Shown here one piece after another: positions 8,276 through 16,885 of a stretch of 64,000 nt of DNA. The DNA is from an uncultured Microbacterium sp. (GTDB taxonomy: Bacteria; Actinomycetota; Actinomycetes; Actinomycetales; Microbacteriaceae). How positions within the stretch are numbered: position 1 is the stretch's first letter; every line of letters starts with the position of its first letter. A program made the translations under genes and the position numbers. The stretch lies in contig CAJYJO010000030.1 of the NCBI GenBank assembly GCA_913774845.1, positions 113,562 to 177,561 of the forward strand. The letters run 5' to 3'. Under the pieces are notes generated by a model. The model did not search any database and was not told the origin of the DNA. It saw only the letters and a program-made list of their open reading frames with translations.

Positions 8276-9517
8276 TCAGCGCTGCGCGCACACCGCGTCG
8301 AGGGCGCGATCCAGGGCGCGCGCCGTGGCGATACGGGCCGCCGCCGGCACCGCCGCGAGGAATCCGCCCACGAACGTGTCGCCGAGACCGATGGTGGTCG
8401 GGTGCGCCGTGTCGATGACGTAGGCCGCGACCCCGACCGCGGGAACACGTCGCTCGACCTCCGCGATGACCGCGGCACCGCCCTCGTGTCGAGGGAGTCG
8501 CGCGGTGTGCTCGACATCGGCGGCGGTGCACGCGTCTCCGAGCCGGTAGCGCGTCGCGGCCGTGCGGACGGCGCTCTCGAGCGCGACCCGGTGCCTGTCC
8601 GCCGCCGGCCCCACGGCGACGGCCCAGGAGCTCGTGTGCACGACGAGAGCGCGCGCGGGGATCAGCGCGTGCACCTCGGCGAGCGCGTCGGCCACGTCAC
8701 CGGGCGAGAGCAGATCGACGGGCCGTCCGAGGTACTCCTGCAATTCGTCCTCGTTCATGCCGTACACGTCGATGCGGTCGAGCAGCCTCGCACGGACGCG
8801 AACGGAGAGCTCCCGGTGGTAGAAACCCGCGTCCTCGTAATAGACGAGGGCTTCGGGAGGCAGGCGCCGCATCGCGGCGACGAGGTCGTCGAGCCGGGCC
8901 TCGAGCAGGTCGGCATCCTGCATCGTGTTGAAGCCCGAGACGAGGAACGCCGCAGCGTTCTCGAGGGCGTCGCCCAGCCCCTCGGCGATCGCCATCTCGC
9001 GGTTGGGCGCGTCGTTGGCGAAGATCAGGCGGTTGGATGCCGGAGCGGTCACCACCCCGTCGAGCACCCCCACCCGCGCACCCCTCGGATACTGCACGAT
9101 CAGGTGCGGGTCGAGGGTGTCGCGCGTCGCCGACGAGACGATCCGCATCGACGCCGGCAGCAGCCGGCGCACGTGGTCGTCGATGCTGACGAGGTGCTGA
9201 ACCGTGGGCACGCCGATGCGGTCGAGGGCGATCCCCGCCCGGACCCCCGTCCCGCCGAGCGTGATCGTCGTGTCGAAGTGCGCCGCGAAGCGCTCCACGA
9301 TCTCGGAGGTGAGAACGAAGCGCTCGCCTCCCCCGCCCGCGGCGAGGAAGGCGAGCACCGTGACGACGAGTGCACGCTCATCGATGATCGGCGTCGTGGT
9401 GTTCAGCTCGTCGAGACGGATGCCGTGCTGCGCAGCGAGGGCCGAGAGCACCTCGGCATCCCACCGGATCTCGTAGTCGACGGTGCCGCCGAGTCCGAGG
9501 ACGAGGTCTTCCGCCAT
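8276..9517 (-). CDS. ADP-dependent glucokinase/phosphofructokinase family kinase (413 aa)
   Basis: Belongs by motif to the ADP-dependent sugar kinase branch of the ribokinase superfamily, which uses ADP rather than ATP as phosphoryl donor. The signature is TTIGLGDTFVGGFLAAV near the C-terminus, with Asp380 the expected catalytic base. Other family marks are GGTGVRAGIAL, AAFLVSGFNTMQD, and YGMNEDELQEYLG. It is last in the ABC transporter-aldolase operon, 19 nt after the aldolase stop, so it probably phosphorylates a ketose or ketose-phosphate that the aldolase then splits. The ATG at 9517 follows GGTGA at 8 nt; a GTG 12 nt earlier is possible. Actual donor and substrate are inference. Confidence 0.85.
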   Translation of the reverse strand: MAEDLVLGLGGTVDYEIRWDAEVLSALAAQHGIRLDELNTTTPIIDERALVVTVLAFLAAGGGGERFVLTSEIVERFAAHFDTTITLGGTGVRAGIALDRIGVPTVQHLVSIDDHVRRLLPASMRIVSSATRDTLDPHLIVQYPRGARVGVLDGVVTAPASNRLIFANDAPNREMAIAEGLGDALENAAAFLVSGFNTMQDADLLEARLDDLVAAMRRLPPEALVYYEDAGFYHRELSVRVRARLLDRIDVYGMNEDELQEYLGRPVDLLSPGDVADALAEVHALIPARALVVHTSSWAVAVGPAADRHRVALESAVRTAATRYRLGDACTAADVEHTARLPRHEGGAAVIAEVERRVPAVGVAAYVIDTAHPTTIGLGDTFVGGFLAAVPAAARIATARALDRALDAVCAQR

Positions 9518-9536
9518 GACGTCGATCACCGCCCGA

Positions 9537-10400
9537 TCAGTAGAGGTCGGCCTTGCCTGCGGCGCCGAACAGGTCGATCTTCTCCGCGGCCGTGACCTTC
9601 ATCGCGGCGATGCACTCGGGCTGGATGGCGTTGGGCTCGCGCAGGCGCCGGTCGGTGCCGAGCACCTCGCGCATGCGGTCGTGGTAGGCCACCTTGATGT
9701 CGCTGGAGATGTTGATCTTGTTCACGCCGAGCTGAACGGCGCGGCTGAGCTCGGCATCCGGATTGCTCGATCCTCCGTGCAGCACGAGCGGGATACCGAC
9801 GGCGGCCTTGATCTGCTCGAGCAGGTCGTGGCGCAGCTCGGGGTTCTTCTCGGCCGGGTAGAGGCCGTGCGAGGTGCCGATCGCGATCGCGAGGCTGTCG
9901 ACCCCGGTCTGCTCGACGAAGCGCACCGCGTCGTCGACGTTGGTGTAGATGATCTCGGCCGCGCCCGACTCGCCGTAGCTGTCGTTCGCGCCGATGGTGC
10001 CGAGCTCCCCCTCGACCTGCACGCCGACCGCGTGGGCGGCGTCGACGACCTTGCGGGTGAGCGCGACGTTCTGCTCGAACGGCTCGAGCGAGGCGTCGAT
10101 CATGACCGAGGTGAAGCCGGCCTGGATGGCCTGGACGATCTGCTCGTAGGTGCCGCCGTGGTCCCAGTGGATGGCCACGGGCACGCTCGAGCGGTGTGCA
10201 CGGGCGTGCATCGCCGGGATCAGGTCGGTGGTGATGTGCGAGACCTCGTCGGGGTGGATCGCGATGATGACCGGAGCGTTCTTCTCCTCGCTGATGTCCA
10301 TGATCCCGGTGAACATCGCCCAGTCGCTGATGTTGAAGGCCGGGATGGCGAAGCTGTGGGCGTTGGCGACGTCGAGGATGGACTTGCCGGTGTAAAGCAC
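9537..10400 (-). CDS. Class II ketose-bisphosphate aldolase (287 aa)
   Basis: Zn-dependent aldolase of the FbaA/GatY/KbaY family, splitting a ketose-1,6-bisphosphate (or 1-phosphate) into dihydroxyacetone phosphate and an aldehyde. Motifs seen in order are IPAFNISDW, VAIHWDHGG with a metal His, SVMIDASLEPFEQN, VEGELGTIGAND, AIGTSHGLYP with a second metal His, VLHGGSSNPD with a third, and KINISSDIK for phosphate binding. The GTG start has AAGGAG 7 nt upstream. Its place between sugar permeases and a sugar kinase points to a dedicated catabolic role rather than central glycolysis. Confidence 0.93.
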   Translation of the reverse strand: MLYTGKSILDVANAHSFAIPAFNISDWAMFTGIMDISEEKNAPVIIAIHPDEVSHITTDLIPAMHARAHRSSVPVAIHWDHGGTYEQIVQAIQAGFTSVMIDASLEPFEQNVALTRKVVDAAHAVGVQVEGELGTIGANDSYGESGAAEIIYTNVDDAVRFVEQTGVDSLAIAIGTSHGLYPAEKNPELRHDLLEQIKAAVGIPLVLHGGSSNPDAELSRAVQLGVNKINISSDIKVAYHDRMREVLGTDRRLREPNAIQPECIAAMKVTAAEKIDLFGAAGKADLY

Positions 10401-10435
10401 GGATGACTCCTTGTTCGGGGTTGGGTAGGCGGCGG

Positions 10436-11335
10436 TCAGCTCTTCACCGAGCCGGCCGTGAGGCCGCTGATGAAGAAGCGCTGGAAGAAGAGGAAGAGCA
10501 CCAGCACCGGGATCGAGCCGAGGATGCTCATCGCCATGATCTGGTTCCACTCGTAGGAGTGCTGACCCATGAGCAGCTGGATGCCGATGGGCACCGTGCG
10601 CATGTCGATGGTCCGCGTGAGGGTCAGGGCGAACAGGAACTCGTTCCACGCGATCATGAACGTGTAGATGCCCACCGAGACGATGCCCGGGATCGAGATC
10701 GGTACGAGCACGCGCCACAGGGCCGTGAAGGAGCCGGCGCCGTCGACGCGGACCGCCTCGTCGAGCTCCTTCGGGAGGGTGTTGAAGTACCCGGTCATCA
10801 TGATGATCGCGTAGGGCAGCGTGAACACCATGTACGTGAAGATCAGGCCCGGGTAGGTGTTGTAGAGCCCGAGGCCGACCATGAGCCCGAAGTACGGGAT
10901 GAGCAGGGTGATCGGCGGCACCGCCTGGACGCTGACGATGATGACGTTGACGATGCGCTTGCCGCGGAACTCGAACCGGCTGAAGGCGTAGGCGGCCTGG
11001 ATGGCCACGAGCAACGTCAGGATCGTGACCGCTCCCGCGACGACGTAGCTGTTGATGAAGAAGCGCACCGTCTCGGGATTGGTGAAGATCGAGACGTACG
11101 CGTCGAACGAGAACGTGTCGGTGATCAGGCGCGGCGGGAGCTCGAAGATCTGCGTGTTCGACTTGAACGAGCTCGACAGCATCCACAGCACGGGGCCGGC
11201 CGCGAAGACCGCGCCGAGCAGGAGACCGAGGAGGACGCCGACCTTCGCGAGTCGACGGCGCGTGGCCGTGCGCGCGGGGCGCTGACGCGGGGCGGCGGCG
11301 ACGAGCGGCGGGCGGACGGTGGTGTTCAGGGCCAT
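10436..11335 (-). CDS. Sugar ABC transporter permease, MalG type (299 aa)
   Basis: Inner-membrane permease with six predicted helices; the first is about residues 32-52 (VGVLLGLLLGAVFAAGPVLW). The EAA loop facing the ATPase reads ELDEAVRVDGAGSFTALWRV-LVPISIPG. The C-terminus ends in FFQRFFISGLTAGSVKS, as in MalG homologues. The ATG is 2 nt after the end of the partner permease gene, so the two are translationally linked. No ATPase gene occurs in the operon; a shared MsiK-type ATPase elsewhere is the usual actinobacterial solution. Confidence 0.93.
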   Translation of the reverse strand: MALNTTVRPPLVAAAPRQRPARTATRRRLAKVGVLLGLLLGAVFAAGPVLWMLSSSFKSNTQIFELPPRLITDTFSFDAYVSIFTNPETVRFFINSYVVAGAVTILTLLVAIQAAYAFSRFEFRGKRIVNVIIVSVQAVPPITLLIPYFGLMVGLGLYNTYPGLIFTYMVFTLPYAIIMMTGYFNTLPKELDEAVRVDGAGSFTALWRVLVPISIPGIVSVGIYTFMIAWNEFLFALTLTRTIDMRTVPIGIQLLMGQHSYEWNQIMAMSILGSIPVLVLFLFFQRFFISGLTAGSVKS

Positions 11336-11337
11336 GG

Positions 11338-12267
11338 TCAGTCCCTCGCCTTCTGGTGGCGGACGTAGAGCACCGCGATGATCATCGACATCGCCAGGAC
11401 CAGCACCGCCGAGGTGGAGGCCATCGAGAAGTCGTACTTCGCGAACGCGAGCTTGTAGGTGAAGGTGCTGAGCATCTCGGTGACGTCGATCGGACCGCCG
11501 CCGGTGGTCAGCCAGATGAGGGCGAACTGCTGCGAGGTCCAGATGAGGTCCAACAGCACGAGGCTCACGATGATCGGGCGCAGCTGCGGGACGGTGACGT
11601 TCCAGAAGCGCTGGACGGGGCTGGCGCCGTCGACGGTCGCCGCCTCGTAGAGGTCGCTCGGGATGCCCTGGAGGCCCGCGAGCAGGCTCACCATGAAGAA
11701 GGGGTAGCCGGCCCAGATGTTGATGAAGGTGACCGTGCCCAGCGCCAGCTGGGGCGAAGCGAGCCACTCGATGTTCGTGTTCAGGAGGAAGTTGACGATG
11801 CCGTTCGGGGCGAGCAACATGCGCCAGAGCACCGCGATGACGGCGACCGTGAACAGCCAGGGCAGCACGTAGAGGCCCCGGAAGATCGCCCGGGGCACGG
11901 CGCCGATGAGCCGGCTGTTCAGAAGCAGCGCAAAGGAGAGCCCGAGCACGAGGTGCGCGGCGACGCTCGTGAGGGTGAAGAAGAGGGTGTTGCCCGTCGC
12001 CTTCCAGAAGCCCGGGTCGGTGAGGATCGCGACATAGTTGTCGACGCCCACGACCTCGGGACTCTTGTTGAGGATCACGTTGTCCTGGAAGGAGTACCCG
12101 ATCACCATGACGATCGGGACGATCATCAGGACGAACAGCAGGATCAGCGTCGGCGACAGGAACGCGTAGGCCTCGCCGGCCTTGCGGAGCTGTCGGGTGC
12201 GCCGGGAGGCGGGGCGACCGGTGACGATCACCTCGGTGTCGGGGGGTGTGAGGGTGCGCATGGTCAT
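11338..12267 (-). CDS. Sugar ABC transporter permease, MalF type (309 aa)
   Basis: Partner of the MalG-type permease. The first helix is AFLSPTLILLFVLMIVPIVM; the EAA motif is DLYEAATVDGASPVQRFWNV-TVPQLRP. Six transmembrane segments are predicted. Start choice is uncertain: MTMRTL (12267) and MRTL (12261) are both in frame and neither has a convincing Shine-Dalgarno; the gene may rely on a processed polycistronic mRNA. A 15-bp perfect hairpin separates it from the upstream binding-protein gene, a usual way to keep permease levels below binding-protein levels. Confidence 0.92.
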   Translation of the reverse strand: MTMRTLTPPDTEVIVTGRPASRRTRQLRKAGEAYAFLSPTLILLFVLMIVPIVMVIGYSFQDNVILNKSPEVVGVDNYVAILTDPGFWKATGNTLFFTLTSVAAHLVLGLSFALLLNSRLIGAVPRAIFRGLYVLPWLFTVAVIAVLWRMLLAPNGIVNFLLNTNIEWLASPQLALGTVTFINIWAGYPFFMVSLLAGLQGIPSDLYEAATVDGASPVQRFWNVTVPQLRPIIVSLVLLDLIWTSQQFALIWLTTGGGPIDVTEMLSTFTYKLAFAKYDFSMASTSAVLVLAMSMIIAVLYVRHQKARD

Positions 12268-12288
12268 GATGTGCGGCTTTCGCTGAGC

Positions 12289-12326
12289 GGGATGCCGCAC
12301 CGCGAACGGTGGCGGTGCGGCATCCC
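12289..12326 (-). terminator. Intercistronic hairpin after the binding-protein gene
   Basis: GGGATGCCGCACCGC and GCGGTGCGGCATCCC are exact reverse complements (15 bp) around an 8-nt loop. It has no U-tract, so partial termination or 3'-end stabilisation of the upstream message is more likely than full termination. Confidence 0.65.
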
Positions 12327-12340
12327 GGTTCGGGGTCGGA

Positions 12341-13636
12341 TCAGAACTCCGACGTCCATTCGTCCTGCGTCTTCTTGAGGGCGTCGCTCATCGACTCCTG
12401 GCCGTCGAGCGCCGACTGGAACTCCGTGCCGAACTGGCGCATCAGTTCTTCTGCGACGGGCAGACCCGTGAACTCGTTCGCCGGGTAGCCCTTCTTGTAG
12501 ATGTCGAAGGCCGTCTTGAACAACGCGTCGTCTTCGACGAAGGTCGGCACGCTCTCGGTGTTGCCCGGGAAGGCCTTGGCCATCGTGGACAGCTCGCTGT
12601 TGACGTCCTTGCCCATCAGGAACTGCACCAGTTTGAAGGCGGCATCCTTGTGCTCGGAGTTCTCGGCGACGCCGATGCCCCACGAAGCGTAGGGGATCCC
12701 GCGCTCGCCGGTGAAGCCGTCCTTCGCGGGGATCGCCGAGATCGAGAACTTCAGATCCGGGTTGGACTGGCGGATGAGGTTGATGTGCGCGAGCGAGTCG
12801 ATCATCATTCCGACGCGACCGTTGGTGAACTCCTCGACCTTGTCCTGTTCCTTCATGGTGAAGGAACCCGGGGCGATGACCTTGTCGTCCCACATCTGCT
12901 GAATGAAGTCGGTGGCGGAGGATACGTCGCTGTTGGTCAGATCGGGCTGGCCGTCTTTGAGCATCGAGCCGCCCGAGGCCCAGACCCACGACATGACGTC
13001 GTTCTGCACGCCGTTGGGCGCTTCGAGCGAGAGCGGGAGCACCCAGCCCGAGACGTCGCCGCCGAGGGCGGTGATCTTCTTCGCCGCGTCCGCGAACTCG
13101 GTGCGGGTCGACGGCGGGGTCGTGACACCCGCCTGCGAGAGCAGTCCGTCGTTCGTGAACATCGGGTAGACGAAGTTGACCACCGGGATCATGTAGGTGC
13201 TGCCGTCGACCTGGATCTGACTGGCGAGCTGGCCGTCGTCGTACCCCGAGGAACTCATCAGCTCGGACAGGTCGGCGATCACACCCTGCTTGGCGAAGTC
13301 GCTGACCCACGCGCCGTCGAGACCGACGACGTCGGGCATCGTGCCGGAGGCCGCTCCGGCGAAGAGCTGCTCCTTGGTCGACGCGTAGGGGCCGCTGACC
13401 AGGTCGACCTTGATGCCGGGGTTCTCCTGCTCGAACTGGTCCATGAGACCGCGGAACTCGCCGTCCCCGAGCTCGGGCTCCCACCACTGGGCGAATTCGA
13501 TCGTGACGTCCCCGTCCGCCGAGGTGCCCCCGCTGTTCGACGACGAGCACCCCGCCATCGCTAGGAGGGTCGTGGCCGCTGCTGCGACACCGACGAGCTT
13601 GATGGCGTTCCGACGCCGGCGCCCGCTGTTGTCCAT
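12341..13636 (-). CDS. Extracellular sugar-binding lipoprotein (ABC transporter, family 1 SBP), 431 aa
   Basis: Membrane-anchored solute receptor that feeds the two permeases downstream. The N-terminus MDNSGRRRRNAIKLVGVAAA continues to the lipobox LAMAGC, making Cys29 the lipidated residue. The mature protein has the family pattern VTIEFAQWWEP, FEQENPGIKVDLVSG, LFAGAASGTMPDVVGLDGAW and MIPVVNFVYPMFTNDGLL. GAGGAG 6 nt before the ATG is a strong ribosome-binding site. First gene of the operon, divergent from the DeoR regulator. The bound sugar cannot be read from sequence. Confidence 0.93.
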   Translation of the reverse strand: MDNSGRRRRNAIKLVGVAAAATTLLAMAGCSSSNSGGTSADGDVTIEFAQWWEPELGDGEFRGLMDQFEQENPGIKVDLVSGPYASTKEQLFAGAASGTMPDVVGLDGAWVSDFAKQGVIADLSELMSSSGYDDGQLASQIQVDGSTYMIPVVNFVYPMFTNDGLLSQAGVTTPPSTRTEFADAAKKITALGGDVSGWVLPLSLEAPNGVQNDVMSWVWASGGSMLKDGQPDLTNSDVSSATDFIQQMWDDKVIAPGSFTMKEQDKVEEFTNGRVGMMIDSLAHINLIRQSNPDLKFSISAIPAKDGFTGERGIPYASWGIGVAENSEHKDAAFKLVQFLMGKDVNSELSTMAKAFPGNTESVPTFVEDDALFKTAFDIYKKGYPANEFTGLPVAEELMRQFGTEFQSALDGQESMSDALKKTQDEWTSEF

Positions 13637-13709
13637 CGTTTCTCCTCGTTGAGATCTGCCGCATTTCGCGCTGTTCTGCGCGTTCTTGCGTCTTTCAGCA
13701 CGAGTATGC

Positions 13710-13784
13710 GCCGATATGCGACTTAGGGCAAGCACTCGATGCAGATTCGTGACAATTTCGGCACGATACCGCGCTCATATCGGC
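13710..13784. promoter_or_regulatory. Divergent control region with inverted GCCGATATG / CATATCGGC sites
   Basis: GCCGATATG (13710-13718) and its exact reverse complement CATATCGGC (13776-13784) lie 57 bp apart between the binding-protein gene and the deoR gene. Two distant identical half-sites suit a tetrameric DeoR repressor that loops DNA. The flanks also repeat TTC-TGCG words. Candidate operator only. Confidence 0.45.
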
Positions 13785-13870
13785 AGAGAAGCGGGTGTTC
13801 CTGCGTTTCCTTGCTGTTTTCTCCTCGCAATCTGCTCGGCCCGTCGCCTTGATGTGCTAGAGATGACGGC

Positions 13871-14677
13871 ATGGACGGAACCACGGCCACGACGAAGAGG
13901 CGGCTTCCGGCGGGTCGCAAGGCCGAGCTGGCGGCGTACGTCGCCGAATCGGGACAGGTGACGGTCGTCGACCTGGCATCCCATTTCGGCGTCTCGATCG
14001 ACACGGTGCGGCGTGACCTCGATCAGCTCGACCGCGAGGGCATCGTCGTCCGCACGCACGGCGGCGCGGTGAGCGCCATGTCGGTGCCCGGTCGAGACCG
14101 CGGTCTCGACGTGCGCCTGCAGATGCAGATCACCGAGAAGGAGCGCATCGCGAGCCTCGCCGTCGAGCTCGTCGAAGACGGATCCGTGCTGATGCTCAAC
14201 GCCGGCACGACGACCCTCGCGGTCGCCCGCGCGCTGCGCAACCACCGCAACCTGACCATCGCGACGAACAACCTGCGCATCCCCGCCGAGATCTCGCCCA
14301 GCGTCTTCCGCGACCTCTACATCTTCGGCGGAGCGGTCCGCACGATCACTCAGGCCACGACGGGGCCGGTCACCCTCGCGATGAACTCGCACTCGCCCGA
14401 GGTCGACATCCGCTGCGACTACGCCCTCATCGCCGTGGGCGCGGTCGACGCCTCCGGTTACTCCACGAGCAACCTCGGCGACGCGACGATGATGAACGAG
14501 ATGATCCAGCGCGCCGAGCGCACGGCGATCCTCGCCGACTCGTCGAAGCTCGACCGCCGCCTGTTCGCGCAGGTCACCGCGCTCGAGAACGCCGACTACC
14601 TCATCACGGACGCTCCCCCGTCGCCGGATCTGGGGGCAGCACTGCACGATGCGGGCGTGACCGTCCTCACGCCCTGA
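13871..14677 (+). CDS. DeoR family transcriptional regulator (268 aa)
   Basis: Probable repressor of the adjacent sugar operon, with a phosphorylated sugar as inducer. The N-terminal helix-turn-helix is VTVVDLASHFGVSIDTVRRD, followed by LDQLDREGIVVRTHGGAV, the standard DeoR signature. The C-terminal sensor domain (about residues 85-245) shows LNAGTTTLAVARAL, the phosphate-binding loop of this sugar-isomerase-like fold, and YALIAVGAVDASGYSTSNLG. The ATG is preceded by TAGAGA about 7 nt away rather than by a Shine-Dalgarno. It converges on the PQQ-dehydrogenase gene with a 6-nt gap. Confidence 0.93.
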   Translation: MDGTTATTKRRLPAGRKAELAAYVAESGQVTVVDLASHFGVSIDTVRRDLDQLDREGIVVRTHGGAVSAMSVPGRDRGLDVRLQMQITEKERIASLAVELVEDGSVLMLNAGTTTLAVARALRNHRNLTIATNNLRIPAEISPSVFRDLYIFGGAVRTITQATTGPVTLAMNSHSPEVDIRCDYALIAVGAVDASGYSTSNLGDATMMNEMIQRAERTAILADSSKLDRRLFAQVTALENADYLITDAPPSPDLGAALHDAGVTVLTP

Positions 14678-14683
14678 CGCCGC

Positions 14684-15769
14684 TCACCCCGCCGTCAACG
14701 CCACCCGGAGGATGCGATCGTCCGCACCGCCGGCGCGGTCGGTGTTGCTCGTGACGATCCACAGCGCGCCGTCGGGAGCGACGACCGCATCGCGCAGGCG
14801 CCCGAACTCGCCCGTGAAGAACTCCCGCGCCGTCGACGTGTCGACCGTGGGTATCGCGCGCAGTCGTTCGCCGCGCAGATTCGCGACGAGCACCGATCCC
14901 TGAGTGACCGCGAGACCGCTGGGGCTGGCGTCCGCGGGTGCCCACTGCTGCACGGGGTCGACGAATCCCTCGACGCCGCCGATCCCCTCGACCTCGGGCC
15001 AGCCGTAGTTCGCACCCGGCCGGATGACGTTGAGCTCGTCGAAGGTGTTCTGGCCGAACTCCGACGCGAACATCGTGCCCTCGGCATCCCACCCGATCCC
15101 CTGCGGGTTGCGGTGCCCGAGGCTCCACACCGGTGAGCCGGGGAACGGGTTGTCGGCCGGGACCTCGCCTTCCGGCGTGACGCGGAGGATCTTGCCGCCG
15201 AGCGACGACGCGTCCTGCGCGGCGCCCGGATCGGCCGCGTCGCCGGCGGTGACGTAGAGCATGCCGTCGGGGCCGAGGGCGAGGCGCCCGCCGTTGTGGA
15301 TGTTCGCGGACGGGATGCCGTCCACCACCGTCTCGACCTCGCCCAGCTCGAACGACCCCGGCCCGCCGTCCAGCGCGAAGCGCACGACGCGGTTGCCGTC
15401 GGAGGTCGTGACGTAGGCGTAGAGGAACCCCTCGGCGTACGCGATCCCCAGCAGCCCGCCCTCGCCGGCCGCCGCCACGTCGGGCACCTCGGCCACCACG
15501 CGCGTACGGTCCCCGACGATCTCGAGGATGCGCCCGGTGTCGCGCTCGCTCACGAGCGCCGCGTCGTCGACGAAGGCGACCGACCACGGTGTCGTGAGAC
15601 CGGATGCCACGACCTCGGGCTCTGCGTCCGGCACGACGAATCCGGTGGTTCCGGCCGTCGGCTTCGGGACCGCCTCGGTCGTCCGCTCCGCGGCGCAGCC
15701 CACGAGGACCATCGTGCCCACGGCGAGCGCGGACAGCGCCCCCGGGCGGCGTCGCGACGCGAGACTCAT
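14684..15769 (-). CDS. PQQ-type soluble sugar dehydrogenase, lipoprotein (361 aa)
   Basis: Six-bladed propeller of the glucose/sorbosone dehydrogenase family, probably anchored outside the membrane: signal MSLASRRRPGALSALAVGTM ends at the lipobox VLVGCA. Family signatures are GLTTPWSVAFVDDAALVSER, GEGGLLGIAYAEGFLYAYVT, the invariant IHNGGRLALGPDGMLYVTAGD, LGHRNPQGIGWD and YGWPEVEGI. In such enzymes PQQ or another quinone-type cofactor is bound at the centre; whether this one is an active dehydrogenase is not shown. It overlaps the upstream alcohol dehydrogenase gene by 4 nt (ATGA). Confidence 0.9.
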   Translation of the reverse strand: MSLASRRRPGALSALAVGTMVLVGCAAERTTEAVPKPTAGTTGFVVPDAEPEVVASGLTTPWSVAFVDDAALVSERDTGRILEIVGDRTRVVAEVPDVAAAGEGGLLGIAYAEGFLYAYVTTSDGNRVVRFALDGGPGSFELGEVETVVDGIPSANIHNGGRLALGPDGMLYVTAGDAADPGAAQDASSLGGKILRVTPEGEVPADNPFPGSPVWSLGHRNPQGIGWDAEGTMFASEFGQNTFDELNVIRPGANYGWPEVEGIGGVEGFVDPVQQWAPADASPSGLAVTQGSVLVANLRGERLRAIPTVDTSTAREFFTGEFGRLRDAVVAPDGALWIVTSNTDRAGGADDRILRVALTAG

Positions 15770-16788
15770 GGCATCGTCAATAGCACTTTGGTGGCCCGGC
15801 GCTCGTCCATCGCCCGATACCCCTCGGCGGCGTCCTCGAGTGGGAGGGTCAGGTCGAACACCGCGCCGGGGTCGATCTCGCGGTCCCAGATGAGGCGGAT
15901 GAGTTCGGGGAGGAAGCGGCGCACCGGTGCGGGCCCGCCGTGCAGGTGAACGGCGGAGCGGAACAGCTCCTGGCCTTCGAGGGTCACGTCGTGCGAGACG
16001 CCCACGAAACCGACGTGGCCACCGGGGCGCGTGGCGCGCACGGCCTGCTCCATCGACTGCTGCGTGCCGACCGCCTCGATGACGGAGTGGGCACCGAGAC
16101 CGTCGGTGAGCTCCTTGACCTTCGCGATGCCCTCGTCGCCGCGTTCCTCGACGATGTCGGTCGCCCCGAACCGTCGGGCGAGCTCCTGCCGGTCGGCGTG
16201 CCGGGACATCGCGATCACGCGCTCCGCCCCGAGCTGTCGCGCGGCCAGGATGCCGAGCAGTCCCACCGCACCGTCGCCGACGACGGCGACGGTCTTGCCC
16301 GGCCCCGCTTCGGCGGCGACGGCGGCGAACCAGCCGGTGCCGAGCACGTCGGACGCGGCGAGCAGCGAGGGGATGAGATCGTCGTCGGGCTGCCCGGGCG
16401 TGGGCACCAGGGTCCCGTCGGCGAGCGGGATGCGCGCGAACTCCGCCTGAGTGCCCACGCGCCCCATCGGCACGACGTGCACGCAGCGTGACTGGTACCC
16501 CGCCCGGCAGATCTCACAGGTGTTGTCGGATGCCATGAACGAACCGACGACGAAATCGCCGACCTTCACGTTCTTCACGTCGTCGCCGATCTCGGTGACC
16601 ACCCCGACGTACTCATGGCCCATGGGTGTGGCATCCACCTCGTCCGAGCCGCGGTACGGCCAGAGATCCGATCCGCAGATGCATGAGGCGGCGAGACGGA
16701 TGATCGCGTCGGTCGGCTCCTGGATCACCGGGTCGTCGCGGTCTTCGACCCGGACGTCCCCGGCGGCGTGCATGATGACTCCCCGCAT
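15766..16788 (-). CDS. Zinc-dependent alcohol dehydrogenase (MDR family), 340 aa
   Basis: NAD(P)-linked medium-chain dehydrogenase. Catalytic zinc ligands are in CICGSDLW (Cys) and MGHEYVGVV (His-Glu). The Rossmann motif is VAVVGDGAVGLLGILAARQL. The structural-zinc lobe reads NTCEICRAGYQSRC and has only three of the usual four cysteines (the first position is Asn or Ser), so that zinc may be missing. AGAGGAG precedes the ATG. It is translationally coupled to the downstream PQQ-type dehydrogenase, suggesting a common oxidative role, but the substrate is unknown. Confidence 0.9.
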   Translation of the reverse strand: MRGVIMHAAGDVRVEDRDDPVIQEPTDAIIRLAASCICGSDLWPYRGSDEVDATPMGHEYVGVVTEIGDDVKNVKVGDFVVGSFMASDNTCEICRAGYQSRCVHVVPMGRVGTQAEFARIPLADGTLVPTPGQPDDDLIPSLLAASDVLGTGWFAAVAAEAGPGKTVAVVGDGAVGLLGILAARQLGAERVIAMSRHADRQELARRFGATDIVEERGDEGIAKVKELTDGLGAHSVIEAVGTQQSMEQAVRATRPGGHVGFVGVSHDVTLEGQELFRSAVHLHGGPAPVRRFLPELIRLIWDREIDPGAVFDLTLPLEDAAEGYRAMDERRATKVLLTMP

Positions 16789-16885
16789 GGCGGCTCCTCT
16801 CGGACGGTGTGTTCCCTCCGGAATACTCGCCGCGCCTGGGGATCACCCCGGGGTTGCGCCGGGGCGACCGCGTCTGCAGGTCGGG

